A stretch of 5,400 nt of DNA from DATGMB01 sp035293845 (GCA_035293845.1 DATGMB010000230.1:1-5400); one strand, 5' to 3'. Shown: positions 1-5,400, counted from the first letter of the stretch. The notes: generated from the letters alone by a model not told the origin. Program-made: numbers and translations.

Positions 1-11
1 GGGGTCTCCGC

Positions 12-17
12 TACAAT
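12..17 (+). promoter_or_regulatory. Possible -10 element (TACAAT) just upstream of the first gene
   Basis: TACAAT matches the sigma-70 -10 consensus at five of six positions and ends 8 bases before the ATG at 26. A transcript starting the usual 6-8 bases downstream would begin at or within a couple of bases of the start codon, giving a leaderless mRNA. No Shine-Dalgarno sequence is visible in positions 1-25, which agrees. The -35 position would fall outside the window, so this is weak. Confidence 0.25.
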
Positions 18-25
18 GTCCTGAC

Positions 26-1645
26 ATGACCAGATTGCGACTGCTCGGCTTGACGTTGACGCTCGTATTCGCCGCATGGGGCCAGGGGGGACGGAACGCG
101 GCCGGGCGAGGGGCGCCGGGCGGCCAAACAGCGGCGCAGCCGGCTGCAAGCGGGCGCGGCGGACGCGGCGCGGCAGCTCCGGCGGGCGAGACCGTCGATT
201 TCTACGACTTCGATCCCACCGCGACTGCGGCGGAGCCGGTCCCGGATGTGCGGCCCGTCGAGGCGCACCAGAAGATCACCATCAACGGGCAGGCCTTGGG
301 CTATACGGCGCGGACCGGCTATCTGCCGCTGCGCAACGCGACCACAGGGCAATCGGAAGCGCACATCTTCTATACCTATTACGCGAAGGATGGCGACGCC
401 GCCGCCCGGCCTGTCGTCTTCTTCTTCGGCGGAGCGCCGGGGGTTGCGTCGGCGTGGCAGGAGTTCGGTGGACTGGGGCCGAAGCGGTTCAGCGAAAACT
501 CCGCGGCGGGCTGGACGGAGAATCCGCAGACGCTGCTGGGGCAGGCGGACCTGGTGTTCGTTAACCCGGTGGGGACGGGATTCAGCCGTCCGGACCGGCC
601 CGACCGCGCGACGGCGTTTTGGAACACGAACGCCGACATCGCGTCGCTTGGCGCATTCGTGCGCAGCTTCCTGATCCATTACGACCGCACCGCGGCGCCG
701 GTGTTCCTCGCGGGCGAGGACTGGGGCACCGGGCGCGTTGCGGGCCTCGCCGGATACCTCTACGATCATCAGGTGCCGGTGCGGGGCGTGGCGCTGTTCA
801 ACATGGCGCTGTCGCCGGACGCGACTGCGGGCGATACGCAGTACCTCACGCTGCTCCCGAGCCTGACGATGGCGGCGTGGGCTCACAGGAAGCTCGCGCC
901 GGAGATGAACCGGCTGAGCTCCGAGGAAATCGCGGGCCAGGCGCGGCAGTTCGCCTCGCGCGAATACCTGCACGCGCTCTACAAAGGCGACCGCATGACG
1001 GCGGAGGAGCGCGCGAAGGTGCTCGCGGATCTCGGCCGGCTTACGGGCCTTTCGAAGCAGTTCCTGATCAGCAACGATCTGCGCATCACCGTGGACCGGT
1101 TCGCGAGCGAGCTGCTGCGCGAAGAGCACGCCGGGTTGTCGCGCTCGGATTCGCGCGTCGCCGGTTACGAGCCGCCGCCTTCGGGCGGCGGGCGCGGCGG
1201 CCGCGGCGGATTCGGCTTCGCGCCGCCCGCACCGCCGGTCGACTTCAACCTGAGCCGGATATCCGCCGGCTTCCTGACGGCTTACGATGCGTATCTCCGG
1301 CACGAGCTGGCGTTCACCGCCAACGCGGACGGCATCTATTATTTGAACAGCGGCGGCATCGGGCCGTTTACGTCGACCGGAAATGACGACGCGAGCCTGG
1401 CGTCGGCATTCGCGCGCAATCCGCGGCTGAGGCTGTTCGTGAGCGTGAATTACTTCGACCTGAACGCGCCGTTCTATGCCACCGAATACACGCTGGCGCA
1501 CCTGAACGTCGCACCGGAGGTGCGGGCGAAAAACATCACGGTCACGCACCTGGAGGCGGGGCAGATGCCGTATCTCGACGGCAAGGCGCTGGGCAAATTG
1601 CAAAGCGGGCTGGCGGAGTTCGTGGAGCAGGCGACAAAGCCGTAA
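26..1645 (+). CDS. Secreted S10 serine carboxypeptidase-like protein, predicted catalytically inactive
   Basis: Protein of 539 aa homologous along its whole length to the downstream S10 peptidase; shared blocks include GTGFSRPD (183-190), AGLAGYL (239-245) and a helical stretch near 285-345. A Sec signal peptide is visible: R3/R5, hydrophobic core about residues 6-18, likely cleavage after A-W-G (19). S10 enzymes cleave C-terminal residues with a Ser-Asp-His triad. Here the GESYG nucleophile motif reads GEDWG (230-234), so Ser is Asp232. The terminal GHM motif reads GQM, so His is Gln513. The NGGPG oxyanion/carboxylate motif reads GGAPG (135-139). The acidic residue before GxGFS is Asn180. 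The triad Asp seems kept (D478). Low-complexity G/R/P-rich stretches lie at about 21-55 and 384-404. I see no cysteine. The ATG at 26 is chosen because it gives the signal peptide. Probably a periplasmic or extracellular pseudoenzyme; a hydrolase with rearranged residues is less likely. Confidence 0.9.
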   Translation: MTRLRLLGLTLTLVFAAWGQGGRNAAGRGAPGGQTAAQPAASGRGGRGAAAPAGETVDFYDFDPTATAAEPVPDVRPVEAHQKITINGQALGYTARTGYLPLRNATTGQSEAHIFYTYYAKDGDAAARPVVFFFGGAPGVASAWQEFGGLGPKRFSENSAAGWTENPQTLLGQADLVFVNPVGTGFSRPDRPDRATAFWNTNADIASLGAFVRSFLIHYDRTAAPVFLAGEDWGTGRVAGLAGYLYDHQVPVRGVALFNMALSPDATAGDTQYLTLLPSLTMAAWAHRKLAPEMNRLSSEEIAGQARQFASREYLHALYKGDRMTAEERAKVLADLGRLTGLSKQFLISNDLRITVDRFASELLREEHAGLSRSDSRVAGYEPPPSGGGRGGRGGFGFAPPAPPVDFNLSRISAGFLTAYDAYLRHELAFTANADGIYYLNSGGIGPFTSTGNDDASLASAFARNPRLRLFVSVNYFDLNAPFYATEYTLAHLNVAPEVRAKNITVTHLEAGQMPYLDGKALGKLQSGLAEFVEQATKP

Positions 1646-1663
1646 TCATGCGGACAGGCGCAC

Positions 1664-1669
1664 AAGGAG
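1664..1669 (+). promoter_or_regulatory. Ribosome binding site AAGGAG for the second S10 gene
   Basis: A strong Shine-Dalgarno match lies 7 bases before the ATG at 1677. It decides between that start and the ATG at 1672, which runs into a stop after two codons. It sits in the 31-base gap after the first S10 gene, so the second cistron has its own strong initiation signal. Confidence 0.75.
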
Positions 1670-1676
1670 CAATGCG

Positions 1677-3194
1677 ATGAGATTCTCGATCACGGTTGGC
1701 ATCGTTCTGATGATGAGCGCGGCGGCGTTCGGACAGGGGCGCGGGCCCAGCGCGGCGACCAACGGATTTTACCGGTTTAATTACGGCGCCGAGGAGATGC
1801 AGCCCATCCGGTATCCCGAGCAGCCGATCACCACGGAGCACCAGATCACGCTGCACGGGCAGACCATCCAGTACACGGCGCACGTCGGGTTTATGCCGAT
1901 CAAGCATGCGACCACGGGCGTGACTTACGGCCACCTGTTCTACGTCTATTACTCGAAGAACGGTGTGACGGACAAGTCGAAGCGTCCCGTGTGGTTCCTG
2001 TTCAACGGCGGACCGGGCGCAGCAACCATCTGGCTCCACATGGGAGCGTTCGGCCCCAAGATGGTCAAAATGCAGCCGAACGGGCTGGCCACGCCTCCCC
2101 CGTACACGTACGTCGACAATCCGAACTGCCTGCTCGATACCGGCGATCTGGTGTTCATCGACGCCATGGGAACCGGTTTCAGCCGGCCGGACAAGCCGGC
2201 GTACGGGGCGGATTTCGGCGGCGTGGACAACGATCTCGCGGCGTTCGGCGAATTCATCCGCAGCTTCCTGAACCAGTACAACCTGTGGGGCTCGCCGCTG
2301 CTGGTGGGCGGCGAGAGCTACGGGACGACGCGCGCGGCCGGTCTCGCCGGCTATCTGACGGACCACGATATTCCGATCAACGGCGTGATGCTGCTTTCGG
2401 CGGTCATCGACTCGAATGCCAGCGCGGGCGAGCAGCGCCAGTTGCAGACGCTACCGACCGAGATCATGACGGCCCACTACCATAAAAAGCTGCCGCCGGA
2501 TCTGCAGAAGCTTTCGGTCGATCAGATCGCACAGCGGGCGCGGGATTTCGCCTCCGGCGAGTATCTCGAGTACTTGTTCGACGGGGCGCGGTCCACGCAG
2601 ACGCAGCGGGAGAAGGTGTTGACGGATTTCTCGCGTTATACGGGGCTGCCGAAGCCGTTCGTGAACAGCCTGGACCTGCGGGTGCCGCTGGGACCGTTCA
2701 GCACAGAGCTGCTGCGCGATCAGCACCTGATGACCTCGCGGCTCGATTCGCGGTTCGCGGGGTATCAGATCGACGGCGGCTCCAACCAGACGAGCTTCGA
2801 TTACAGCAACGCCAATATCGAGGACTGCTTCCTGACCGCCTTCGAGGCTTATGTGCGGAACGACCTCAATTACAAGAACGATAACTTGTACTACGTTTCC
2901 GGGAATGCTCCGCCATGGTCGGGCGAATATAACACGGTGGTGAACCTGGAGGACGGATTTGCCAAGAATCCGCACATGAAGCTGTTCGTCGGCATGGGGT
3001 ACTACGATTTCGCGTGCCCGTTCTACCCGGTGGAGTGGACGATCGCGCATCTGAAGGTGTCGGACGAGGTGAAGAAGCACAACATCATGACCGGGTATTA
3101 CGAATCCGGCCACATGGTGTACATCGACCAGACCGCCGCGGCGAAATACCACAAGGATCTGGAGAGATTTGTGGAGGGGGCGGTACCCAAATAG
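1677..3194 (+). CDS. Secreted S10 family serine carboxypeptidase
   Basis: Protein of 505 aa with a Sec signal peptide (R2, hydrophobic core about 4-18, likely cleavage after A-F-G at 19). S10 (peptidase_S10, alpha/beta hydrolase fold) features appear in order: NGGPG at 110-114 (oxyanion hole and C-terminal carboxylate recognition); D162 before GTGFSRPD, where plant and yeast enzymes carry an acidic residue; GESYG at 212-216 with nucleophile S214; GYYDFACPF with the probable triad Asp D444; and ESGHMVY with catalytic H479. All triad residues are present, so an active exopeptidase acting on exported or environmental peptides is expected; substrate preference cannot be read from sequence. Three cysteines (C151, C384, C447) are visible, few compared with disulfide-rich eukaryotic relatives. 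It follows its inactive-looking paralogue by 31 bases, probably co-transcribed. The ATG is supported by AAGGAG 7 bases upstream. Confidence 0.93.
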   Translation: MRFSITVGIVLMMSAAAFGQGRGPSAATNGFYRFNYGAEEMQPIRYPEQPITTEHQITLHGQTIQYTAHVGFMPIKHATTGVTYGHLFYVYYSKNGVTDKSKRPVWFLFNGGPGAATIWLHMGAFGPKMVKMQPNGLATPPPYTYVDNPNCLLDTGDLVFIDAMGTGFSRPDKPAYGADFGGVDNDLAAFGEFIRSFLNQYNLWGSPLLVGGESYGTTRAAGLAGYLTDHDIPINGVMLLSAVIDSNASAGEQRQLQTLPTEIMTAHYHKKLPPDLQKLSVDQIAQRARDFASGEYLEYLFDGARSTQTQREKVLTDFSRYTGLPKPFVNSLDLRVPLGPFSTELLRDQHLMTSRLDSRFAGYQIDGGSNQTSFDYSNANIEDCFLTAFEAYVRNDLNYKNDNLYYVSGNAPPWSGEYNTVVNLEDGFAKNPHMKLFVGMGYYDFACPFYPVEWTIAHLKVSDEVKKHNIMTGYYESGHMVYIDQTAAAKYHKDLERFVEGAVPK

Positions 3195-3201
3195 CGGGCA
3201 A

Positions 3202-3234
3202 ATGCCAGAGATCAGCCGATTCTTCGGAATGTGA
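3202..3234 (+). pseudogene. Detached N-terminus of the DUF4160 gene (frameshifted start)
   Basis: Starting at the ATG at 3202, 7 bases after the S10 stop, the reading is M-P-E-I-S-R-F-F-G-M and then TGA (3232-3234). MPEISRFFG is the usual N-terminus of DUF4160 proteins, normally followed by I-x-I-R-M. That continuation is present one frame away (V-I-R-M-Y-F from 3231). Adding one base after A3229-T3230 would make an Ile codon and restore one continuous 86-codon reading. The TGA overlaps the in-frame GTG at 3231 by the four bases GTGA, so coupled re-initiation is possible. Alternatives are a true one-base deletion or a sequencing or assembly error. Confidence 0.6.
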
Positions 3235-3461
3235 TCCGAATGTACTTCAACGATCACAACCCAGCCCACTTCCATGCCGAATATGGCGAGTACGAGGCAC
3301 TCATCGAAATTGAGACGCTCGCGGTGCTGCGAGGTGAACTTCCGCGACGCGCGTTGGCCTTGGTGCTGGAATGGGCGGCGCTTCATCGGGAGGAGCTAAG
3401 ATCGGATTGGGAGCGGGCGCGTGGGGGGAAGTCAGTAGTCTCCATCGCCCCGCTGGATTGA
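3231..3461 (+). CDS. DUF4160 domain protein (N-terminus displaced by frameshift)
   Basis: A 76-aa open frame from a GTG at 3231 carrying the DUF4160 core: R-M-Y-F-N-D-H (3-9), the His-rich P-x-H-F-H-A-E-Y-G (11-19), an acidic I-E-I-E-T-L (25-30) and the helical signature L-P-R-R-A-L-A-L-V-L-E-W (38-49). The family is small, of unknown biochemical role, and is often encoded next to a DUF2442 gene, as here; that pairing has led to suggestions of a toxin-antitoxin-like module, which remain unproven. The usual first nine residues are encoded upstream in another frame. No Shine-Dalgarno precedes the GTG; an internal ATG at 3240 is an alternative start. Initiation would depend on coupling to the short upstream frame, or the gene is broken. 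The conserved core itself shows no decay, which suggests a recent frameshift, a sequence error or continued function. Confidence 0.75.
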   Translation: MIRMYFNDHNPAHFHAEYGEYEALIEIETLAVLRGELPRRALALVLEWAALHREELRSDWERARGGKSVVSIAPLD

Positions 3462-3464
3462 GGA
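3460..3464 (+). promoter_or_regulatory. Ribosome binding site GAGGA for the DUF2442 gene
   Basis: GAGGA overlaps the TGA stop of the DUF4160 gene and lies 6 bases before the ATG at 3471. It supports that start and translation of the two genes from one message. Confidence 0.55.
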
Positions 3465-3470
3465 ACGGGA

Positions 3471-3737
3471 ATGAAATTGGTTCGCATCCGTGAGGCTGAG
3501 CCGCTAGACGAGTTCCGCGTGCATTTGATCCTGACGGACGGACGTACGATCGTAAGGGACCTCCGCCCGCTACTAACCGGAGCCGTGTTTGATCCGATTC
3601 GCAAGGATCCGGTTCTGTTTCGAGAGATGCGGGTAGAGGGTGGAACGGTAGTGTGGCCGAATGGGGCGGATTTGTGCCCGGATGTCCTGATTTGGGGCGG
3701 ATTGCCGCCGGCGGATGCAAAATCGGACGCCGCATGA
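3471..3737 (+). CDS. DUF2442 domain protein
   Basis: An 88-aa soluble protein with no signal peptide or membrane segment. It shows the DUF2442 layout: an N-terminal beta-rich stretch with P-L-D-E-F-R-V (11-17), L-T-D-G-R (21-25), the middle D-L-R-P-L-L (30-35) with V-F-D-P-I-R (39-44), then F-R-E-M-R-V (50-55), and the diagnostic V-W-P-N-G-A-D-L-C-P-D-V-L (61-73). The length is normal. The function of the family is unknown. It follows the DUF4160 gene by 9 bases and has its own GAGGA site, so the two form a small operon-like pair; a partner or antitoxin-like role is only suggested by this recurrent pairing. The last 10-15 residues (PPADAKSDAA) are non-conserved tail. Its TGA stop overlaps an ATG (ATGA, 3734-3737). 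Confidence 0.85.
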   Translation: MKLVRIREAEPLDEFRVHLILTDGRTIVRDLRPLLTGAVFDPIRKDPVLFREMRVEGGTVVWPNGADLCPDVLIWGGLPPADAKSDAA

Positions 3738-3931
3738 CCCCTGTCCCGTTTGTCGTCGCCGAAGTCATGGACAAGGAGCCGTTGTACCATCTATGCCGTG
3801 TGGTTCGGCGCGGCTGAGCTGTGGGACAACTCGGTCGGGCCCGCGATTCTTCAGGAATCGAGGTCCTTCTTCATCCAATGGAATGCTGCAATGGCGCTCG
3901 TGGCCGCTGGCCCGACAGCTGGACTTTGGAC

Positions 3932-3953
3932 GCGCCTCCGCCGTCGAAGGCGC
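3932..3953. repeat. Inverted repeat GCGCCT/AGGCGC
   Basis: GCGCCT at 3932-3937 and its exact reverse complement AGGCGC at 3948-3953 flank a 10-base loop. No T-tract follows on either strand, so a Rho-independent terminator is not supported; a six-base GC-rich stem can arise by chance. The location between convergent genes is where a transcription-ending structure would be expected. Confidence 0.3.
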
Positions 3954-4105
3954 AAGCTAACAGGCGTATAGTTTCGGTGTCGCCGCTGCTACTTCGGTAC
4001 TGATTCCAGCTCCACGTCGTCGCGGAGATCGACCATTTGCTGCCGTGGCCCGGGCAGCGGAAGCGAGGAAGACGGGCAACAGGGAGGGTGCGCAGCACGC
4101 GGAAG

Positions 4106-4118
4106 CCTCTCGCAGAGG
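4106..4118 (-). terminator. Weak hairpin just after recR, possible terminator
   Basis: CCTCT (4106-4110) and AGAGG (4114-4118) form a perfect five-base stem with a three-base loop, 4 bases past the recR stop in the direction of recR transcription. What follows on that strand begins CTTCC and is not T-rich, so intrinsic termination would be poor. It could mark a 3' end structure only. Confidence 0.2.
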
Positions 4119-4122
4119 TATA

Positions 4123-4722
4123 TCACATCTCACGGCGGCCTTCGAGGGACTTCGACATGGTGACCTCGTCGGCGAATTCGAGGTCGCTGCCGACCGGGAT
4201 GCCCATGGCGATGCGCGTCACCTTCACCCCGAGCGGCTTCAGCAGCCGGGCGAGATAGACGGCGGTGGCTTCGCCCTCGACGGTCGGGTTCGTCGCGACG
4301 ATCACCTCGCGGATCTCGCCCTGACCAATGCGCTCGACCAGTCCCTTGATCTTCAGCGACTCCGGACCGATGCCGCGTAGCGGCGACAGCGCGCCGTGGA
4401 GGACGTGGTAGCGGCCGTCGTATTGCCGCGTGGTCTCGATGCCGACGATGTTGTGCGGCTCCTCGACCACGCAGACGGTGTGGGGATCGCGGCGCGGGTC
4501 GCTGCAATACTGGCAGATTTCGCCGTCGCTGATGTTGTTGCAGACCGCGCAGAGGCCGAGTTTGTCCTTCACGTCGAGCACGGCCTGCGCGAGGCGCTCG
4601 GCGTCCTCGCGGTTGGCGCGCAAGACGTGGAATGCGATGCGCTGCGCGGACTTCTGGCCGATGCCGGGAAGTCGCTTAAACTCCGTAATGAGCCGGGCGA
4701 GCGGCTCGGCGAAATCGGGCAT
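4123..4722 (-). CDS. recR: Recombination mediator protein RecR
   Basis: A 199-aa protein, the normal RecR length (about 200). RecR works with RecO (and RecF) to load RecA on SSB-coated single-stranded DNA at gaps. Visible features in order: N-terminal helix-hairpin-helix around L-P-G-I-G-Q-K-S-A-Q-R (18-28); a four-cysteine zinc site C58-x2-C61-x8-C70-x2-C73; a Toprim domain from about 81 with V-C-V-V-E-E (83-88) and A-T-N-P-T-V-E-G-E-A-T (143-153); and the C-terminal signature R-I-A-M-G-I-P-V-G-S-D-L-E-F-A-D-E-V-T (170-188) ending in GRREM. All expected motifs are intact. It starts 5 bases after the ybaB stop with no good Shine-Dalgarno, so translation is probably coupled to ybaB in the dnaX-ybaB-recR operon. 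It ends convergent with the DUF pair. Confidence 0.97.
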   Translation of the reverse strand: MPDFAEPLARLITEFKRLPGIGQKSAQRIAFHVLRANREDAERLAQAVLDVKDKLGLCAVCNNISDGEICQYCSDPRRDPHTVCVVEEPHNIVGIETTRQYDGRYHVLHGALSPLRGIGPESLKIKGLVERIGQGEIREVIVATNPTVEGEATAVYLARLLKPLGVKVTRIAMGIPVGSDLEFADEVTMSKSLEGRREM

Positions 4723-4727
4723 GGCGT

Positions 4728-5036
4728 CTAGAACAGGCCGGGGGGCAGGCCCATGCCGCCGAGCATGCCGCCCATCTTCTGTTTGATCTCGTCGTCGACC
4801 TTTTTCACAGCCTCGCTGGCGGCGGCCACGATGAGGTCCTGCAGCATCTCGACATCGCCCGCGACTTCGGGATCGATTTTGCAGGTGAGCAGGTTCTTCT
4901 GTCCGTCCATCGTGACCGTGACCATGCCGCCGCCGGCGGTGGCTTCGACCTTGATCTGCGCGATCTCCTGCTGCAGCTTCTCCTGCATGCGCTGCGCCTG
5001 TTGCATCATCTGCTGCATGTTGCCGGGAAGTTTCAC
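4728..5036 (-). CDS. YbaB/EbfC family nucleoid-associated protein
   Basis: A 102-aa small DNA-binding protein of the YbaB/EbfC family, which forms dimers and binds DNA as a nucleoid-associated factor. Visible parts: an N-terminal Gln/Met-rich amphipathic helix (M-Q-Q-M-M-Q-Q-A-Q, residues 7-15), a central beta portion with A-G-G-G-M-V-T-V-T (33-41) and I-D-P-E-V (55-59), a second helix D-L-I-V-A-A-A-S-E-A (67-76), and a Gly/Met-rich tail (G-G-M-L-G-G-M-G, 89-96). The start is set at GTG 5036-5034, because an AAGGAG lies 7 bases before it and the frame upstream only overlaps dnaX without family similarity. An ATG at 5018-5016 is a less likely alternative because it is too far from that site. 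It lies between dnaX and recR, the classical arrangement; the symbol ybaB or ebfC would be appropriate by homology. Confidence 0.93.
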   Translation of the reverse strand: MKLPGNMQQMMQQAQRMQEKLQQEIAQIKVEATAGGGMVTVTMDGQKNLLTCKIDPEVAGDVEMLQDLIVAAASEAVKKVDDEIKQKMGGMLGGMGLPPGLF

Positions 5037-5040
5037 GTAG

Positions 5041-5400
5041 CTACTCCTTGAGATTGCGAACTTTACGGATTTCGCCGCCGAAGACTTCGCGGAAGCGCTG
5101 CACCTCGGGGTTGGCGAGGGCGCGGGTGGTGACTTCGTCGTCGTCCTTGGGGACCGCGGCAATGGGCGTCGCGGCCGGGCCGGTGTCGCCGACCGTCACC
5201 TTGATGCGAAGCGGGCGAGCGTTGAGGTGTTGCAGAGCCTTCTGGATGTCCTCCGCGCGGAGCGAAAGCTTGTCGGCGGCGGAGGCGGTGAACTGAAGCT
5301 CGCCGGCGGTCTCGACGATGCGGGAGCGCTCGACGGCATCGGCGGTGAACGGGAGGTTGAGCTCCATCAGGGCGCGGTGGAGGCGCGTGCGCCAATCGCC
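5041..5400 (-). CDS. dnaX: DNA polymerase III subunit gamma/tau, C-terminal part (runs off the window)
   Basis: The last 119 codons of a gene that continues beyond position 5400 on the minus strand. The frame is open to the window edge (G-D-W-R-T-R-L-H at 5400-5377), so the Met at 5367 is internal. This piece carries no ATPase motifs; those of the clamp-loader AAA+ module lie outside. The identification rests on the C-terminal string typical of DnaX in Acidobacteriota-like genomes (N-P-E-V-Q-R-F-R-E-V-F-G-G-E-I-R, with N-L-K-E at the end), on the beta-rich P-L-R-I-K-V-T-V segment, and on position immediately upstream of ybaB-recR. The product is the tau/gamma subunit of the replicative clamp loader in the cytoplasm. 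A linker rich in Ala/Pro/Asp lies around 5125-5190. Whether a programmed frameshift makes a gamma form cannot be judged here. Confidence 0.88.
   Translation of the reverse strand, partial: GDWRTRLHRALMELNLPFTADAVERSRIVETAGELQFTASAADKLSLRAEDIQKALQHLNARPLRIKVTVGDTGPAATPIAAVPKDDDEVTTRALANPEVQRFREVFGGEIRKVRNLKE
5044..5049 (-). promoter_or_regulatory. Ribosome binding site AAGGAG deciding the GTG start of the YbaB gene
   Basis: On the minus strand AAGGAG sits in the last codons of dnaX, directly before its TAG stop. It lies 7 bases from the GTG at 5036, the best possible spacing, and selects this non-ATG start. It also implies tight coupling of dnaX and ybaB translation. Confidence 0.75.

Larger units (their letters stand above)
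3738..4122. other. Convergent intergenic region without a confident gene
   Basis: These 385 bases separate the rightward DUF2442 gene from the leftward recR gene. Base composition is lower in GC than the flanks: by hand count the row 3841-3900 has 32 G+C of 60, against 42 of 60 in row 721-780. Short open frames exist but none has a recognisable full domain or a good ribosome binding site. A 27-codon frame begins at the ATGA overlapping the DUF2442 stop (3734). A frame from about 3750 to 3971 contains a short string resembling the C-terminal part of nitrile hydratase beta subunits (about 3783-3824). Weak hairpins lie at 3844-3860, 3932-3953 and 4106-4118. I see no tRNA, CRISPR repeat or insertion-sequence end. 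Confidence 0.6.

Noticed and set aside
11..1603. A 530-codon open frame on the minus strand opposite the first S10 gene, and similar ones opposite the second (1542-2366, 2451-3386)
   Set aside because: The translations are Arg/Ala-rich with no recognisable domain, and they mirror strongly coding, high-GC genes on the plus strand whose codon bias removes stops from the opposite frame.
3844..3860. CGATTC/GAATCG hairpin with a five-base loop as terminator of the DUF pair
   Set aside because: The stem is only six base pairs and no T-rich run follows, so intrinsic termination is not supported.
3871..4098. Minus-strand 75-codon open frame in the intergenic region
   Set aside because: No domain or convincing ribosome binding site; its composition is not that of the neighbouring genes.
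3738..4122. Search for tRNA, SRP RNA, CRISPR repeats, attachment sites or insertion-sequence ends
   Set aside because: I saw no T-loop motif, no spaced direct repeats, and no paired terminal inverted repeats with a transposase frame.
4396..4731. Plus-strand open frames antisense to recR and ybaB (also 4045-4380, 4430-4786, 4753-5040, 5048-5296)
   Set aside because: These are shadows of well-identified minus-strand genes; they contain no family motif.
5037..5162. N-terminal extension of the YbaB protein to an ATG at 5162
   Set aside because: The extra 42 residues lie in the dnaX coding region in another frame and look like noise, whereas the GTG at 5036 has an ideally spaced AAGGAG.

Overview
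The window looks like chromosomal DNA from a GC-rich, Gram-negative-type bacterium. Acidobacteriota (Bryobacter/Solibacter-like) is my best guess. The basis is a tandem pair of secreted S10-type serine carboxypeptidase homologues with Gly/Arg-rich 'GQG(R)G' mature N-termini, a DUF4160-DUF2442 pair, and a dnaX-ybaB-recR cluster whose DnaX C-terminus reads like those of that phylum. This placement is inference; no rRNA or marker phylogeny is available here.

Layout. Positions 26-3194 (+) hold two tandem, clearly paralogous, exported S10-family proteins separated by 31 bases, probably one transcription unit. The downstream paralogue has an intact Ser-Asp-His triad (S214, D444, H479) and an intact NGGPG motif. 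The upstream paralogue has Asp in place of the nucleophile Ser (D232), Gln in place of the catalytic His (Q513) and a degraded NGGPG motif, so it is a likely secreted pseudoenzyme. Immediately downstream on the same strand (3202-3737) lies a DUF4160-DUF2442 two-gene module. Its DUF4160 gene carries an apparent one-base deletion near the 5' end, separating the usual first nine codons from the rest. Positions 3738-4122 are a lower-GC convergent intergenic region with no confident gene, a few weak hairpins and a possible frameshifted remnant.

Positions 4123-5400 (-) are the conserved replication/repair cluster dnaX (3' end only) - ybaB/ebfC (GTG start, strong ribosome binding site) - recR, tightly packed and reading leftward, convergent with the peptidase/DUF cluster. 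Together the three encode the clamp-loader tau/gamma subunit, a nucleoid-associated DNA-binding protein and the RecR recombination mediator.

The main points for a second look are the active/inactive S10 pair and the broken or recoded start of the DUF4160 gene. I see no complete novel defence or mobile system in this window.
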